From Jaminaea rosea (Eukaryota; Basidiomycota; Exobasidiomycetes; Microstromatales): DNA of 64,000 nt. Position 1 is the stretch's first letter. Every line of letters starts with the position of its first letter. Below the pieces are notes generated by a model. That model saw only the letters and a list, made by a program, of their open reading frames with translations, did not search any database and was not told where the DNA came from. The stretch spans positions 369,015 to 433,014 of the forward strand of contig NW_020289992.1 in assembly GCF_003144245.1 (NCBI RefSeq), written 5' to 3'. The translations under genes and the position numbers were made by a program. Below, one piece after another: positions 1 to 10,841 of this stretch.

Positions 1-479
1 TCTCAGCCGCATCACAGCAGGGCCACCATCACATCGTCCCCGCCCTCGCGCATCGAATTGAGGAGCACGACCTCGCCTTCATCGAACGCGGCCCCGTCCG
101 ACGCGGTATCGACCATGCAGTCGCATCGCAAGTTGGTCGTCGTACACTCCTCGACTCTTTCTTCGCAACTACCGTGCCGAGAGGAAGAGAACGCGTCGCT
201 CTGCTCGAGCCACCGGGTATGCTACTGCCCCAGCCGGGGGATGGTGACGACGACGACCGCGACGATGACAAGGTGGAATACGGGGCTCTCGCCCTTGACG
301 GGGAGGGGGGCGGGGAAGGGGAGGACGAGGACGACGCCTCGCCTTCGTCGCGCAGGCAGAGGATGCGGGATAGGATGCGCAGGATCTACCATGGTGATGA
401 GGCGCGAAGAGGCGCAGCGGGAGGGGATGGGGAGCTGGCTAATTGGATCACGCCTTTGGATCTCAGCAGGGTGGGTTGA
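1..479 (+). CDS. C-terminal part of an unidentified protein (5' end outside window)
   Basis: An open frame enters from the left edge (reading from base 3) and stops at 477-479, giving about 158 residues. The first part looks structured, with the run HIVPALAHRIEEHDLAFIER and a later segment rich in Arg, Leu and Phe. The middle is an acidic Asp/Glu/Gly-rich stretch, followed by a basic Arg-rich helix and a short tail ending in TPLDLSRVG. I do not recognise the family. A splice acceptor could lie inside the first 125 bases, so the true exon may begin later than the window edge. The gene converges on the aos1-like gene, with 141 bp between stop codons. A minus-strand frame over the same bases lacks any plausible protein character. 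The coding call rests on frame length and composition only. Confidence 0.5.
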   Translation, partial: SAASQQGHHHIVPALAHRIEEHDLAFIERGPVRRGIDHAVASQVGRRTLLDSFFATTVPRGRERVALLEPPGMLLPQPGDGDDDDRDDDKVEYGALALDGEGGGEGEDEDDASPSSRRQRMRDRMRRIYHGDEARRGAAGGDGELANWITPLDLSRVG

Positions 480-620
480 GCGAGTGATCCCAGCAATCAG
501 GCGACGATGGCGATGGTGATAGAACGTAGATTGTTATGTAGCACGATACGTTGACTTTGACGAGATACCTCGATGAATACATGACCTCACGACGGGCTTG
601 GTCGTGACATCGCCGGCAGG

Positions 621-2295
621 CTACTTGCTCTTTTGCCCCGACTCGCCACTACCATTGCCAACCGCAGCGGGCACATCGGCTCCCACCGGCTCTCCCATGA
701 CTCCCACCCCACCCAAAGGGATCACCGTCGCCTGCCCTGTCCTGCCATACCAGCTCATCCAGTTGGCCACCTTGGGTCGCTCCCTCCCTCCTGCGGCGTT
801 CAACACCTCTTGAGCCATTATGCCGCCCAGAACCGCACAGGTGGGCGAAATGTCCGCTGGTGGGTAGCGCGAGGCGTCTGACGCCTCAGTTTCGGACGAG
901 GTGGTGGGAAGGGGGATGGTGGAGCGCAGGTAGGTGGACGCCCATACGAGGGGAGTGGAAGGAGGGGGACAGAGGTCACTCCAGAAGATGGATTGGCGCT
1001 GCGTTTCAGTATTGAGTCCGGCGCGTGATGACAGGAGAGAGTTCATTGTGTCCACCAGGAGTTGGGGCGACTTGTCATTTTCCAAGAGGTCTGCGGCTGT
1101 TGGTGTGGCGCCTGAGCTGATGAGATGCCAGACGGCTACGTGTGCGTGTATGTGCGAGGGTCGAAGGATCAGTATACGTCGCCCTCAATGCAGCACGCCA
1201 CGCCCACTCACCAATCGTAGCCCACAACCCTGCACTTCCCCTCACGACCCTTTTACCCTTTGCCGCACTCATCCTCCCACCAGCAGCGATCCACTCGCCC
1301 TTGACTTCATCCGCAAGCACCTCCCCCGCCTCAACAAAGCTCTGTACCATCATCTCTGTCCAGCTCTCCTCGACCGTTCCCCCCGTCTTGGGGTCGCGTT
1401 TTGTGCTCCTCCTCTCCACGAGGAACTTGTGCTTCTCCCCCAAGTCTTGGAAGAGGACCCCATCCAGTCCCTGGGGGATGACGAGGTGGAAGAAAGTGTT
1501 GCCTCCCGTTGGGTGAGGGGGAGAGGAGCGACAGAGGGCGTTGAGTTGGGAGAGGAGGGAGGGGGAAGGGTGAGGGGGACGGAAAGGGTTGGAGGGACAG
1601 TAGATGAGGGAGCGGGGAGAGCTGCTCAGGAGGGGCTGGAGGGTTGAGAGGGTCGCAGCTGAGGTCACGGGAGTGATGAGGACGTGCGGGTTGAGAGAGC
1701 ACAGCCGTGGCAGAGCCGCTTCAACGCGCTGTGATGGGCGTTGGCAAATTGTCAGAACCGGTCAGCCTTCTCTCTCTTCCTCTCGAGCCTTCTCTCTGCT
1801 CTTGTCTCTCTCCCACTCACCTTCTTGCCAACATCATCCTCTCTCCAAACAAACCCGGCAGCAGCGAGACTCTCCTCCCCAACAATCCCATCATCCACAA
1901 GAATCAACTCTTTGACCCCCGCCAGGACGAGGTTCTTTGCAATCTCAGCTGCCACCCCTCCCTCGAAAGGAGTGATGATTATACGAGCTTGACGGATACG
2001 CGACTGGGCTTCTGAGCCCCACAGGCGTAGTTGACGATCATAGAGGGCTGCTTCCTCTGCGCGGGTAGGAAAAGGGAAGGTGAGGTGAGGTGAGGTGATT
2101 GAGGATGAGATGTCAGCAGAAGGACGGCGTGAGAGGTGAGGTGAGGTGAGGCGAGGCGAGGTGATTAGCCTACCCACCTTCTGTCATCTGATCACTCCCG
2201 CCAGGCTGAGTAGATGCCGAAGCCGAAGCCGAAGCCGAAGCAGACGCTGCAGCCGCAGTAGTCTCTGCTATCTCCTCTTCAGGATTCTGTGTCAT
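621..2295 (-). CDS. aos1: SUMO-activating enzyme E1 subunit Aos1/Sae1 (ThiF fold)
   Basis: Four exons: 2295-2178, 2056-1821, 1728-1212 and 1135-621, encoding 461 residues. Each join keeps frame and uses GT/AG borders. After a low-complexity Ala/Ser N-terminus comes the E1 signature LYDRQLRLWGSEAQSRI, then the nucleotide-binding-like ThiF segment (ITPFEGGVAAEIAKNLVLAG, ELILVDDG). Exon 3 begins RVEAALPRLCSLNPHV, as expected after the 'VG..RAEA' region of Aos1/Uba family proteins. The C-terminus has PTCAVLGGIMAQEVLNA, the conserved helix seen in Aos1. In known systems Aos1 pairs with Uba2, which carries the catalytic cysteine, and activates SUMO in the nucleus. At 461 residues it is longer than typical Aos1 (about 350) because of low-complexity and loop insertions. 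The start is the first ATG in the exon giving a continuous frame. Confidence 0.9.
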
Positions 2296-2596
2296 GATGG
2301 TTGCGGATAGAAGGGAGGACAAGGTAGGGAAGCAGGATTGAAGCCTGTATGCGCCCGCCCGCTTTCTTCTCTTTGTCCGTCCGTCCGTCGCTCAGACAAG
2401 GGAGACCAAGTTCAGGGTGCACGGGCCGCGATTCCAAGGAGAAGGGGAGGGGGGCAGGCATGGGGGGTGTCGTCCGACTCTGCAGGCAGGCAGCTACGGT
2501 TCATGCCATCTAACACGTGAGTTAAATTATTTGATCGATTCGGTGGTGTGCCTTACAACAAGGTGTGATTACAAAGAAAACAGACTCGGCTCACTG
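2296..2596. other. intergenic, upstream of aos1 and downstream of the Zn2Cys6 gene
   Basis: About 300 bp without a supportable gene. It should hold the aos1 promoter and the 3' untranslated region of the Zn2Cys6 gene. I see short CCGT repeats (near 2380) and A/T-richer sequence near 2520-2580, which may serve 3'-end formation. Nothing else is recognisable. Confidence 0.5.
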
Positions 2597-5449
2597 CTAA
2601 GCCGCATAATCCTCCAGCATCGCCTCATCCCCTCCCTCGACAACACCGTTGACCTTGGCCTCCTCCGCCTGCTGCTGCTGCTGCTCAAATTCGCTCTGTT
2701 GAGCCACCGCAGCGGCCGCTGCAGCAGCAGCGGCGGCGGCAGCAGCGGCAGCAGCCTCTGCCTCGTGGTGATGATGGTGGTGGTGGTGATGATCATGATG
2801 CTCCTCGTGGTGGCCCTCGTGATGATGAACCCCATGCTCCTCCATCTGGTGATGCTGCTGCTGCTGCTCATGATGCGCCGCCGCCGCCGCAGCAGCCGCT
2901 GCTGCAGCCACATCGCTCGCAGAGGGCAAAGTCTCACCATGCAGCTCTAGGAAAAGTCCCTCAACATCCGCCGCCACATCGTGGCACAGATCATACGCCC
3001 GCCCGTACTGCCTGAGCGCGAGGGTGGCCTCTCCTGCCTCGCTCGGCCGGTTGAAGCGCGCTAGCACGTACGCCGACTCCGCGATGGGCATAAGGGCGAT
3101 CCCCGGGTCCATCTTGAGGTATCCATTCGAAGACAGTACGGAGGAGAGGGAGGCGATGCGCAATGCCGAGTCTAGGGCCTCGGCCGTAATCCTTCGTCCA
3201 AGTGTCTGCCCCTCCTCACCCAGACTAGAGCTCGAAAGCCCATACTCGTCCAATCCTTGCCAAAGCACCACCCACAGGACGTGATACAGGATCTCAGAGT
3301 TGGTCGCAATAATCGCGTCACTGAAATCCCAAGTAGAGGGCCATTCGGCCGGTACGCCCACTTTTGCCAGCCAGGTGTTCTTCCACTCGTCTATCTGCCC
3401 CACCAAGTGGGCGAGGCTCTCCACCTCCACGCCATGCAGCTCTGCTCTAGCCGTGAATACGACGAGGTGCATGAGGCGGCATACCTGATTTGCGGCCTGC
3501 GAGGAGGCGAGCCAATTGTCATACTGCTCTCCTGGCCCGAGGGGGGATGTACCGCCCAGCTTGTCGTTGCGAGGGGCTGCGGAGGGGGAGCCGCAAGTCG
3601 AGTCCTCAAGGGAGAGGAGGGGCTTACGACGATGGTAGATTGCTTGGTAGGCATCGAGGGATTCGAGAAGGTACCACGCGTAGAGGAGTGAGCGCTTCTC
3701 TTCTGTGTCCTCGATGGTGCTGATGCCGGAGGTCGTGTTGTGCCCGAGCGTCATCATGTGGTGCGTGGCGGCGAGACGGGCTGTGCTGTGGCAGCGAAGG
3801 TGGGAGCGGGAGAGGAGGGGATGCTGTACACGATCCTTGCCGACGACATCGATGGGGTCCGTCACGGGTCGAGCGGGGAAGGGACGCCGTCTTGTTTCCC
3901 AGAGCAATGGCTCAAGCAAGAGCGCTGCCTTGACATTCGTGGTGGTAGCGACCGAGTAGACGCGATTGCGCTCAAATACGTCGAGGCATCGCTGGATGAG
4001 GTCTTCAGCTACGCGACTCGTCCCAATGGCATCATTTGCGTTGCCGTTCTGCTCGAGGTCCGACCCCAGCAGGATGGCCTCTGAGCGCTTAGCCTTCTCT
4101 GTTGACGAGAGGTACTGCTCCGCCTCTTTTCTGTCCGCAATCAAGATCTGCGCTTCACTGAATCTTGCGCCCCACGCAAGCACAACGGCTACCAGCACGT
4201 CCGGGATGGGCTGGCTACCACTTGCTCCACCGCCTGGAGGACAAGCCGCATCTCTCGCCGGACCGGTACACAGATGCTGGCGAAAGGCCACCTGATCGAG
4301 AATGGGGTATCTTGGATGGACGACCTTGAAGTAGGTATCGACGAGATCAGAGACGAGGTCTTTGCGAGCCTGGGTGTTCTGGATTCGGGACTCGGCTGCG
4401 GTTGGCAGCTTGGGGCGTTCCGCAGGTAACGAGGCGGCGCTCAGCCCTCCCGATGCTGGAGACGGGGCGTCCGTTGCTGTGTAGGGTAATGGGGGCTCAC
4501 GGAGAAGGAGATGCTTGACCACGGAGGGGAGGCCGTCGTCCTGGAGAGCGGCTGCTGCTGCTACGTGGGGTGACGATGGGTCATGACCTTCGCCATCCAC
4601 GGCTGTGGCGGCGGCTGACGTCGGAGCGTGGGCATGCGAGTGGGAATGAGGTTGAGGATGTGAGTTTTTCTGCCTCTTTGAAGGTCGTCTCGGTCCAGAT
4701 GTGACCATCTGAACGTAGAAGGTGGTGCACTCCAAGTTCTTGCGTTTGCACTCGTAGCACTTGGTCTCCCCTAGCTCTCGCACACATTTCACCTTGCGAC
4801 CACGACAGGCGTCGCAGGATTGATTCTGTTTGCGTGACGCTGGTGGGGAGGCTGCGTGGGCGCGAGAGGATGAAGCGACTGGAGCGGATGAGTCGGTGGT
4901 ACCGTTGCCGTTGGCGGATGCATCTTCGACTGTATGCTGTGCTTGGTCGTCGTGCGTGGTAGCATGCTGACCATCGACCTGCTCGGCGGGGACATGCTGC
5001 TGCTGCTGCTGCTGCTGCTGCTCTGCGGCCTGTTGTGCTGCCTCATCATATGCGCCGTGATGATGATTAGCAGCGGCGGCGGCGATGGCAGCAGCAGCAG
5101 CGATGGACTCGAGGTTAGGAGCGGACTCAGCAGCAGCATGGCTGTCGTCCTTGCTGCTGCGCTCTTGATCCGCGCCTTGAATCACTTGTTGAGACGCCTC
5201 TTCATCCTTTGCTACGTCGCCCTCATGCTCGTTGCCTGTATGCTGCTGAGCATTATCTGATGATGATTCGATTCCAAAGAAGGCCGCTCCCGCCTCATCA
5301 TGATGATGGTACGCAGCAGCGGCGGCGGCAGCAGCAGCATGAGCAGCGGCTGCTCCAGCTACTTCAGCTGCCTGCTCATCGCTGACTGCGTGGTGATCAT
5401 CGGCCTCGTCACCTTGTTCGTGGTGAGAAGCGTCGTTGTAGTCGGTCAT
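2597..5449 (-). CDS. Zn2Cys6 fungal-type transcription factor with homopolymer tracts
   Basis: A single exon of 950 residues starts at the ATG at 5449 (MTDYNDASHH). The frame stays open further upstream, but that stretch is Pro/Arg-rich and looks non-coding. A binuclear zinc cluster lies at residues 212-241: six Cys (212, 215, 222, 231, 234, 241) spaced 2-6-8-2-6, with a basic RGRKVK run. A basic PRRPSKRQK segment follows. From about residue 365 onward, DLVDTYFKVVHPRYPILDQ and later helices match the fungal-specific transcription factor middle homology region. The N-terminal 200 residues carry poly-Ala, poly-Gln and acidic tracts. The C-terminus has poly-His (nine in a row) and poly-Ala runs with poly-Gln. 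It is expected to act as a nuclear DNA-binding regulator. Its target is unknown, and no metabolic cluster lies beside it. Confidence 0.88.
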   Translation of the reverse strand: MTDYNDASHHEQGDEADDHHAVSDEQAAEVAGAAAAHAAAAAAAAAYHHHDEAGAAFFGIESSSDNAQQHTGNEHEGDVAKDEEASQQVIQGADQERSSKDDSHAAAESAPNLESIAAAAAIAAAAANHHHGAYDEAAQQAAEQQQQQQQQHVPAEQVDGQHATTHDDQAQHTVEDASANGNGTTDSSAPVASSSRAHAASPPASRKQNQSCDACRGRKVKCVRELGETKCYECKRKNLECTTFYVQMVTSGPRRPSKRQKNSHPQPHSHSHAHAPTSAAATAVDGEGHDPSSPHVAAAAALQDDGLPSVVKHLLLREPPLPYTATDAPSPASGGLSAASLPAERPKLPTAAESRIQNTQARKDLVSDLVDTYFKVVHPRYPILDQVAFRQHLCTGPARDAACPPGGGASGSQPIPDVLVAVVLAWGARFSEAQILIADRKEAEQYLSSTEKAKRSEAILLGSDLEQNGNANDAIGTSRVAEDLIQRCLDVFERNRVYSVATTTNVKAALLLEPLLWETRRRPFPARPVTDPIDVVGKDRVQHPLLSRSHLRCHSTARLAATHHMMTLGHNTTSGISTIEDTEEKRSLLYAWYLLESLDAYQAIYHRRKPLLSLEDSTCGSPSAAPRNDKLGGTSPLGPGEQYDNWLASSQAANQVCRLMHLVVFTARAELHGVEVESLAHLVGQIDEWKNTWLAKVGVPAEWPSTWDFSDAIIATNSEILYHVLWVVLWQGLDEYGLSSSSLGEEGQTLGRRITAEALDSALRIASLSSVLSSNGYLKMDPGIALMPIAESAYVLARFNRPSEAGEATLALRQYGRAYDLCHDVAADVEGLFLELHGETLPSASDVAAAAAAAAAAAHHEQQQQHHQMEEHGVHHHEGHHEEHHDHHHHHHHHHEAEAAAAAAAAAAAAAAAAVAQQSEFEQQQQQAEEAKVNGVVEGGDEAMLEDYAA

Positions 5450-5933
5450 GGCCCGCCGATGGGACCTGGTCCCACTTTGAATGTGGGGTGGGGGACGTGG
5501 GTGTCGGAGCCGTGAGTCAATCGAATGGTCGGGAGGGAGGTGCGGATCCGGTAACAAGAGGGCGAGCGAGCCAGCCAGCCAGCGGGTCGAGAGCCACAAG
5601 GCGGTGGCAGGCAGGGCGTCGAGGCAACTGTGGGAGGGCAGCGTAGGTCTGCTACTACGCTCCTCAACTCCAAATGACGATGAGGGAGACGAGACGATGG
5701 CGATGGTAAATGCTCGAGTGCGTCGGGGCGGATGCACACGACCGAGCTACCAGGATGACGAAGACAGAGGAGCGCGGGGCAGAAGCGCCTCAGCCTCGGC
5801 CGAGCCACGTGGTTTAGACAGAATGGCTGGCTTCGCAACCACACCACACCACACCACCACTACCGCCAGGCGTCGGGGAACGCCATCTATGGTATCGTGA
5901 TATTGGACATTTGCCAAGCTACAGAAACAATCA
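5450..5933. other. upstream region of the Zn2Cys6 gene
   Basis: 484 bp between the start of the regulator gene and the stop of the TMEM184-like gene. It includes an ACACC-type simple repeat at about 5850-5865. Open frames here are shadows or low-complexity extensions. No RNA gene seen. Confidence 0.45.
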
Positions 5934-8703
5934 TCAATCATCATCAACGTACTCGACCTTGTAATGAGTCTCCAAGCGAGACTGCTGGCGCTGTCGACGT
6001 TGCTGCTGCTGCTGCCTCTCAGGCTCACCAGTCCATCGATCGTAAGTCGTAGCGCCACGCAACGACTGTCGTCTACCGGTACCACCGCTACCTTGACCGC
6101 CGCTGCCACTGCCGCTGCCACTGCCGCTGCCACTGCCACTACCACTGCGCCAAGCCGCCTCCATCCTCTCCGCTGGGCTCACGATCTGCCCCACCACGAA
6201 GCCACCGAATCCATCCGGTTGGCGCTGAGACGGCTGAGCTGGAGGAGGAGGTAAGGAAGTGCGTCTCGAATCAGGCCCCAGATTGGAGCTCGAGGTAGGT
6301 CTAGAAGACGAAGAGGTCGACGGCATTGATCGCCTAGCGCTCGGTCGCTGGTTCGACTGAGATTGACGTTGAGCCTGAGGCGGCGCAGTCGTTGTAGCTC
6401 CATATGGGTAGCGTGCCGGGCTCAAGGGATCTGGAATTCGGATCTCGATCTTCTTTCCCTTGGGACCCACAGCAGATGAAGTGGGCATCACTGAGCCCTG
6501 CCGGCTTACCGCGGTAGGAGGTGCCACGCTACCTGGCGCAGTCGCAAAAGAGGACGCAGAGGTCGATGGTGGCGACGCCCTTGCATGAGCTTGGGAAGCC
6601 CGCTCTGATGCATGGGTAGGGCCTGAGAAGCTGATGCGAGAAGGGGTAGACGGCTGATGCGGGCTCGCGGAGACGTCCCTGCTGCTTCTCCTTGGCGGGA
6701 GGGCAAAACGGCTCAGTGTAGGCGCATCCTCTCGCAGGACTTGCGGCTCATGCTGCGCCGATGTTGAGTCGATTGTGGCCCTTTGCGGTCCCCACGATTG
6801 GTAGAGGCGAGGATTGGATAGAGCCTCGTCCTCTTGACTGCTACCGCTCTGCCCGCTCTGCCCGCTCTGCCCGCTCTGCCCGCTCGAGGTGATGATTCGC
6901 GAGAGGGGTGACTCGTCGAGGAGCGGAGAGGCGGGACGATCCCCTTCTCCGTCTACGGCTTGGTCGCGGGCGTCTTCGTAGTGGGAGCCGGAGAGACGTT
7001 CCCGTAGGGCTCTCCACCAGGCGTGACGGCGACCAGGTGCGGGCGGCTCGAGGTGGCTAGCTGGCTCTTCGTCGTCGTCATCATCCTGTTCAGCTCCACG
7101 GTGCGGACGATGGTACTGCGCCAGCTCCGGATGAGCCACTCCGCGCTTGGCATAGCTCAGCGACTCCCCTTCTTCCTCCTCCTCATCATCCAGCTCTCCC
7201 TCAAGTCCCCTCGACATCACCATACTCATCGACTTCTCCTCATCATAGTCCGTCCCAGCCGTTCCCGTACCCTGGCTCCCCGGCGGAGGAGGATCCTTCC
7301 AAGGAATCTGCATCCCCTTCTCCCCTCCCTTCTCCGTCGCCAACTCAACCGCCAACGCCTTGCTTCTCTCCCTACCCAACGCCCTAACAAGATGGCGATG
7401 CTTCTCTGCGCGAATCTCATCCACCTTCGTAACCATATCGTCTCTACCCCGCGACTTGGCCATGACATATCGCCCACTCTCGCCCATCTGCCTCGCCCAA
7501 TCCCTAAAGTCCAAGACGTCCAGCAACGCCCTCCATTTACTGGTTTTCCTGCTCCTATCCGCCGGCCGGTAGATCAAGTACGTGAACGCCTTGATGTGCA
7601 GTAGCGAGAAGATGACCATCTCGAACGTCTCGAGCAAGGCGTTGATGCCCGCTTGGACGTCGAGGGAGGTCATATGGTCCGTGGCGTGGATGACCTCGAA
7701 GTAGGCTAGGATGGAGAGGAAAGTGGCTTGCCAGAAGGTGAGGAAGACGACGGACTTTACGGCGAGGAATTTGAGCACGGGGGAGTAGGGTTCGAGGGGG
7801 GTTTGAATGGGGAGGTAGAATTGGATGATGCCTGGCGAGAGGTACGAGGCGTCAAAGGGATGTCAGCTGAGCTAGGGCGGAAACGTGTATCGCTCTCGCA
7901 GCACACTTACAGTACATGGCAATGGTCACAGAGATGGAGATGGCCAGACTGATCCATATGTGCCCAAAGTTGGGCATCCAGCTCTCGATGCAGTACAGGT
8001 CCAGCGCCTCCAGCACGACGGCGAAGATGGTGCACAGAGGGCGAACAATGGCGTACTGTAGGATGGAGACTAATGCCAAGGCGCCGGAGCATTCAGATGT
8101 CAGCTACGCTTCGTATTCGCTCGTAAAGAGGCTTGCCGTGCTCACTCTTCATCAACCACAAGAAGTGAAGCCCATCCGGCCTGTACTTCCACCAACCCAT
8201 AGGCCAAAACCATTTCTCCAGCTTGACCTGCCTGAAGACTTCGTGCTGCTCAGCGCGGGTATCGCCTACGTATTGGAGGAGGAGGTAGAAGAAGGAGGTG
8301 ATCACCACCGCTTCATAGCAGTCCCGGATGGTCTCGTAATAGAGCGCCTAGCGCGACGAGGGGGTAGCGTGTGAGCACATACTAGCAGCCCCATTGTCGT
8401 CTCTGAATCTCTGTCTCGCTCGCTCACCTGCCTGTAGAATAGGTACCCCGCAAAGCTCACACCGCTATACACGGGCGGCATGAAGAGCATCCGCACAATA
8501 TGTCGCTGTTGAGGCGGGCACGTGTAATACGTCAAGTGCTTGACGATGAGCCAGATACTGGCGCACCATGTGATCAAGGTGAAGATGCCCGATAGCAGCC
8601 ATCCGACATCGTGAGTCTTGAAGTTGAGCTGACCATCCACCAAAAAGGGAACGGGGTCCAAGGGTGCCTCGGGCGCGTGAGGACAGGTCGAGTTGAGTCC
8701 CAT
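5934..8703 (-). CDS. TMEM184/organic solute transporter alpha (DUF300) family membrane protein
   Basis: Four exons: 8703-8428, 8347-8146, 8069-7911 and 7831-5934, giving 844 residues. Exon 1 starts MGLNSTCPHAP and carries hydrophobic helices (VGWLLSGIFTLITWCASIWL, ending GYLFYRQ). Exon 2 has ALYYETIRDCYEAVVITSFF, a hallmark of the DUF300/TMEM184 family. Exons 3-4 supply further helices (ISILQYAIVRPL, FYLPIQTPLEPYSPVLKFLA, KSVVFLTFWQATFLSIL). About seven transmembrane segments occupy the first 300 residues or so. The remaining long tail is cytosolic-looking, Ser/Pro-rich and acidic, with a four-fold SGQ repeat and a GS dipeptide run. Family members are implicated in vacuolar, plasma-membrane or solute-transport roles, and the substrate is not known here. 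Splice joins restore conserved residues, which supports the model. Confidence 0.87.
6845..6888 (-). repeat. in-frame short tandem repeat coding for SGQ triplets
   Basis: A 9-bp unit (tctgcccgc on the + strand) is repeated about four times in tandem inside the tail of the TMEM184-like gene. It encodes consecutive Ser-Gly-Gln units. It is a likely length-variable site. Confidence 0.8.
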
Positions 8704-9116
8704 GCTTGTTCGCGCTAGCCGGTGGGCTCACTCGAGGTCTGTGTCGTTGATGAGACGCTGTTCTTCTATTGCCGTGTATTCGTTACCGGGTAGAAACAAT
8801 GGTGCGACGAGGACGCGAGGGAGGGATGTGCGAGTCGTGATGAGGCGTGAGAGGACGTGAGGACGTGTGAGAGAGAGAGAGAAGTCGTGGAGCCGGGTCG
8901 TGAGGTAGGGATGAGGTAGAAGGAAAAAGCGACGCCGAGAAGAGGAGGAGGATCGAGCTAGGAAACAGGAGCCATGCTGATGAAAGAGGAAGGTGGTATA
9001 GATGGAGAATAGGAAGTCGACCGTGCTTTGCTTGCTTGCTTGCTTGCCAAGGGGCATTGGACGTTAAACGGGTGGACCTGCCTGCCTGCCCAGCGTCGGC
9101 CCCACCGCACCGCGAC
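8704..9116. other. upstream region of the TMEM184-like gene
   Basis: 413 bp with no supportable gene. It contains GAGAGA runs near 8870-8883 and a GCTT tetranucleotide repeat at about 9027-9047. It probably holds the promoter of the TMEM184-like gene and the 3' end of the zinc transporter gene. Confidence 0.45.
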
Positions 9117-10841
9117 TCAGGGGCTTGAATCGCATCGCGGCCCTCGCCAACTCGATCGCCTCCTTTCCGTGCCGCCGGTATCTCCATTGATAGCCTCGCT
9201 CGAGCGCGGCGGTGACGTGCGCATCATCGTGCCCGACGGCCTTGCCTCATTGATCGAATCATTGCTTGCAGCACGAGGTGGGGTGGCAATCATGCACTGA
9301 GCTGTCTGCTGCCAGGTGTCGTACTCGACCTCTACCGTGCACTCCTCTACGCCCCACGACTGGAGAATAGCACGAGCGCGGCGTAGGACGTCGGACGGCA
9401 TGATGAAGAAGTGGTAGAGGTGAGGGTGCGGCTGCGCATTCGGGTTGGCGCAGACGTTGGGCTTCTCGTCGGGTAGGACAAGGAGTAGTTTGACCGAAGC
9501 GATAGAGTGGTGCTCGTTGAGCTGCCAGATGCGCAATTCGTCGATGCGTAGCACGCCGGGAAGGCGCGTGAGCTCCGAGGAGATGCGCTCGATATTGACT
9601 GAGCTGGGGGTGCATTGTAGGAGGACCATGCCTGAGCGGAGGGCTGCGAGTGTGTGGGAAGAGGGCAAGCGGTGGTCAGCGTGAGCTGATCGCTATTTGA
9701 CGATGGATCATTTCTCACTCAGAGGCATCGCCGTGCAAATGATGCTGAAGCCAATGGCCAACGAGAGAGCTGCATCGACATACGAGGTCACCTCGCTCTG
9801 ATGGAGACACAGGGATATGATGCCGACGATGATGACGCCGATGGTGTTCAGCGCATCGCCGAGAATGTGAATGACAACGCCGGATGCTGCGAGGCTGCGA
9901 TGGGCAAGAGCATGCTTTTCTTCGTCGGTCAAGTGGTCCGTGGACGAGCGAGGCGACTCGAGGCGAGGAGAGCCGTGAGAGTGGCCATGATGGTGTCCCT
10001 CTGTGCGAGCGAGAGCATGCGACGGTGTGGTGAGTAATGATAAGAGGAGGGGCGTGCACGAAGGTGCCACAGTAAACTCACCATGGAAGACGAGAGCCAT
10101 GATGCCATTGCAGACGAGGGCTGCTGCTCCCATGCCAATGACAACGACGGGGTGATCGATAGCTGGGGCGCGAAGAGGAGGGGTAGAGAATTTGCATCAG
10201 TCTGACGCCCCCCTCGACTGTATGCTGCTCGCCACGCACAACCTACCTCGACGATCAACAAAGCGTTCCGTGGCCTGCAGAATGATGCTGAGCCCCACAG
10301 CGATCAGAAAGGCTCCATTGAAGAACGCGCCAACGATGTCCGCTCTCTTCCATCCATAGGGCAGTCGAGCAGACAAGACTGCGAAGCGCGAAGGCTTTTC
10401 CAAGGGCACCGACAAAGGCGATGCCACACGGGCTGGTACGCGGGTGAGTGGGAGGATGCCTTGTGGCTGCGGCGGCATCGAGTCGGCTTCATCTGCGTGG
10501 TGCGTGAGGCTGATGCTGGCGTAGAGGATGAGGTAGCCTACGAGGTCGGAGATCTGTGCGGGGGAGGGCGTGGTGAGCTTGGTGAGCTGACTTGATGGAA
10601 GATGCATCTTGCCTGTGCTCACCATGTGGAAGGCGTCTGCAATGATGACGAGCGTCGATGTCAGGCGACCAACTGCATGGCAAGAGGTGGGATCAGATGG
10701 TCAGCTACGGCTCAACGCTCAGCTACATCTGTCTCCCACCTCGCGTCACTCACCCAGTACCTCCCCAATACAGATCAAGAAGCAGATGGCCATGACAATT
10801 TCAAGCTTGCGCTTGCGCGAGAGGGGCAAAGACGTCTTCAT
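9117..10841 (-). CDS. CDF-family zinc transporter (Zrc1/Cot1-like)
   Basis: Six exons: 10841-10754, 10672-10623, 10553-10247, 10162-10082, 10000-9719 and 9643-9117, encoding 444 residues. The family metal-site signatures are visible: IIADAFHM in helix 2 and HILGDALNTIGVII in helix 5. A His-rich loop (GHHHGHSHGS) lies between helices 4 and 5. The cytosolic C-terminal domain starts LRSGMVLLQCTP and contains INE/DEL..WQLNEHHSIASVKL, typical of zinc CDF dimerisation domains. The protein is expected to move Zn2+ (perhaps Co2+) in exchange for H+, out of the cytosol into vacuole or ER. All intron phases are consistent, and exon 2 is only 50 nt. The C-terminus ends in a Ser/Arg-rich tail. The exact metal and organelle cannot be read from the sequence. 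Confidence 0.92.

Noticed and set aside
5450-5737. N-terminal extension of the Zn2Cys6 protein
   Set aside because: Open in frame but Pro/Arg/Leu-rich like leader DNA. The ATG at 5449 begins the acidic His/Ala-rich region expected for the protein.
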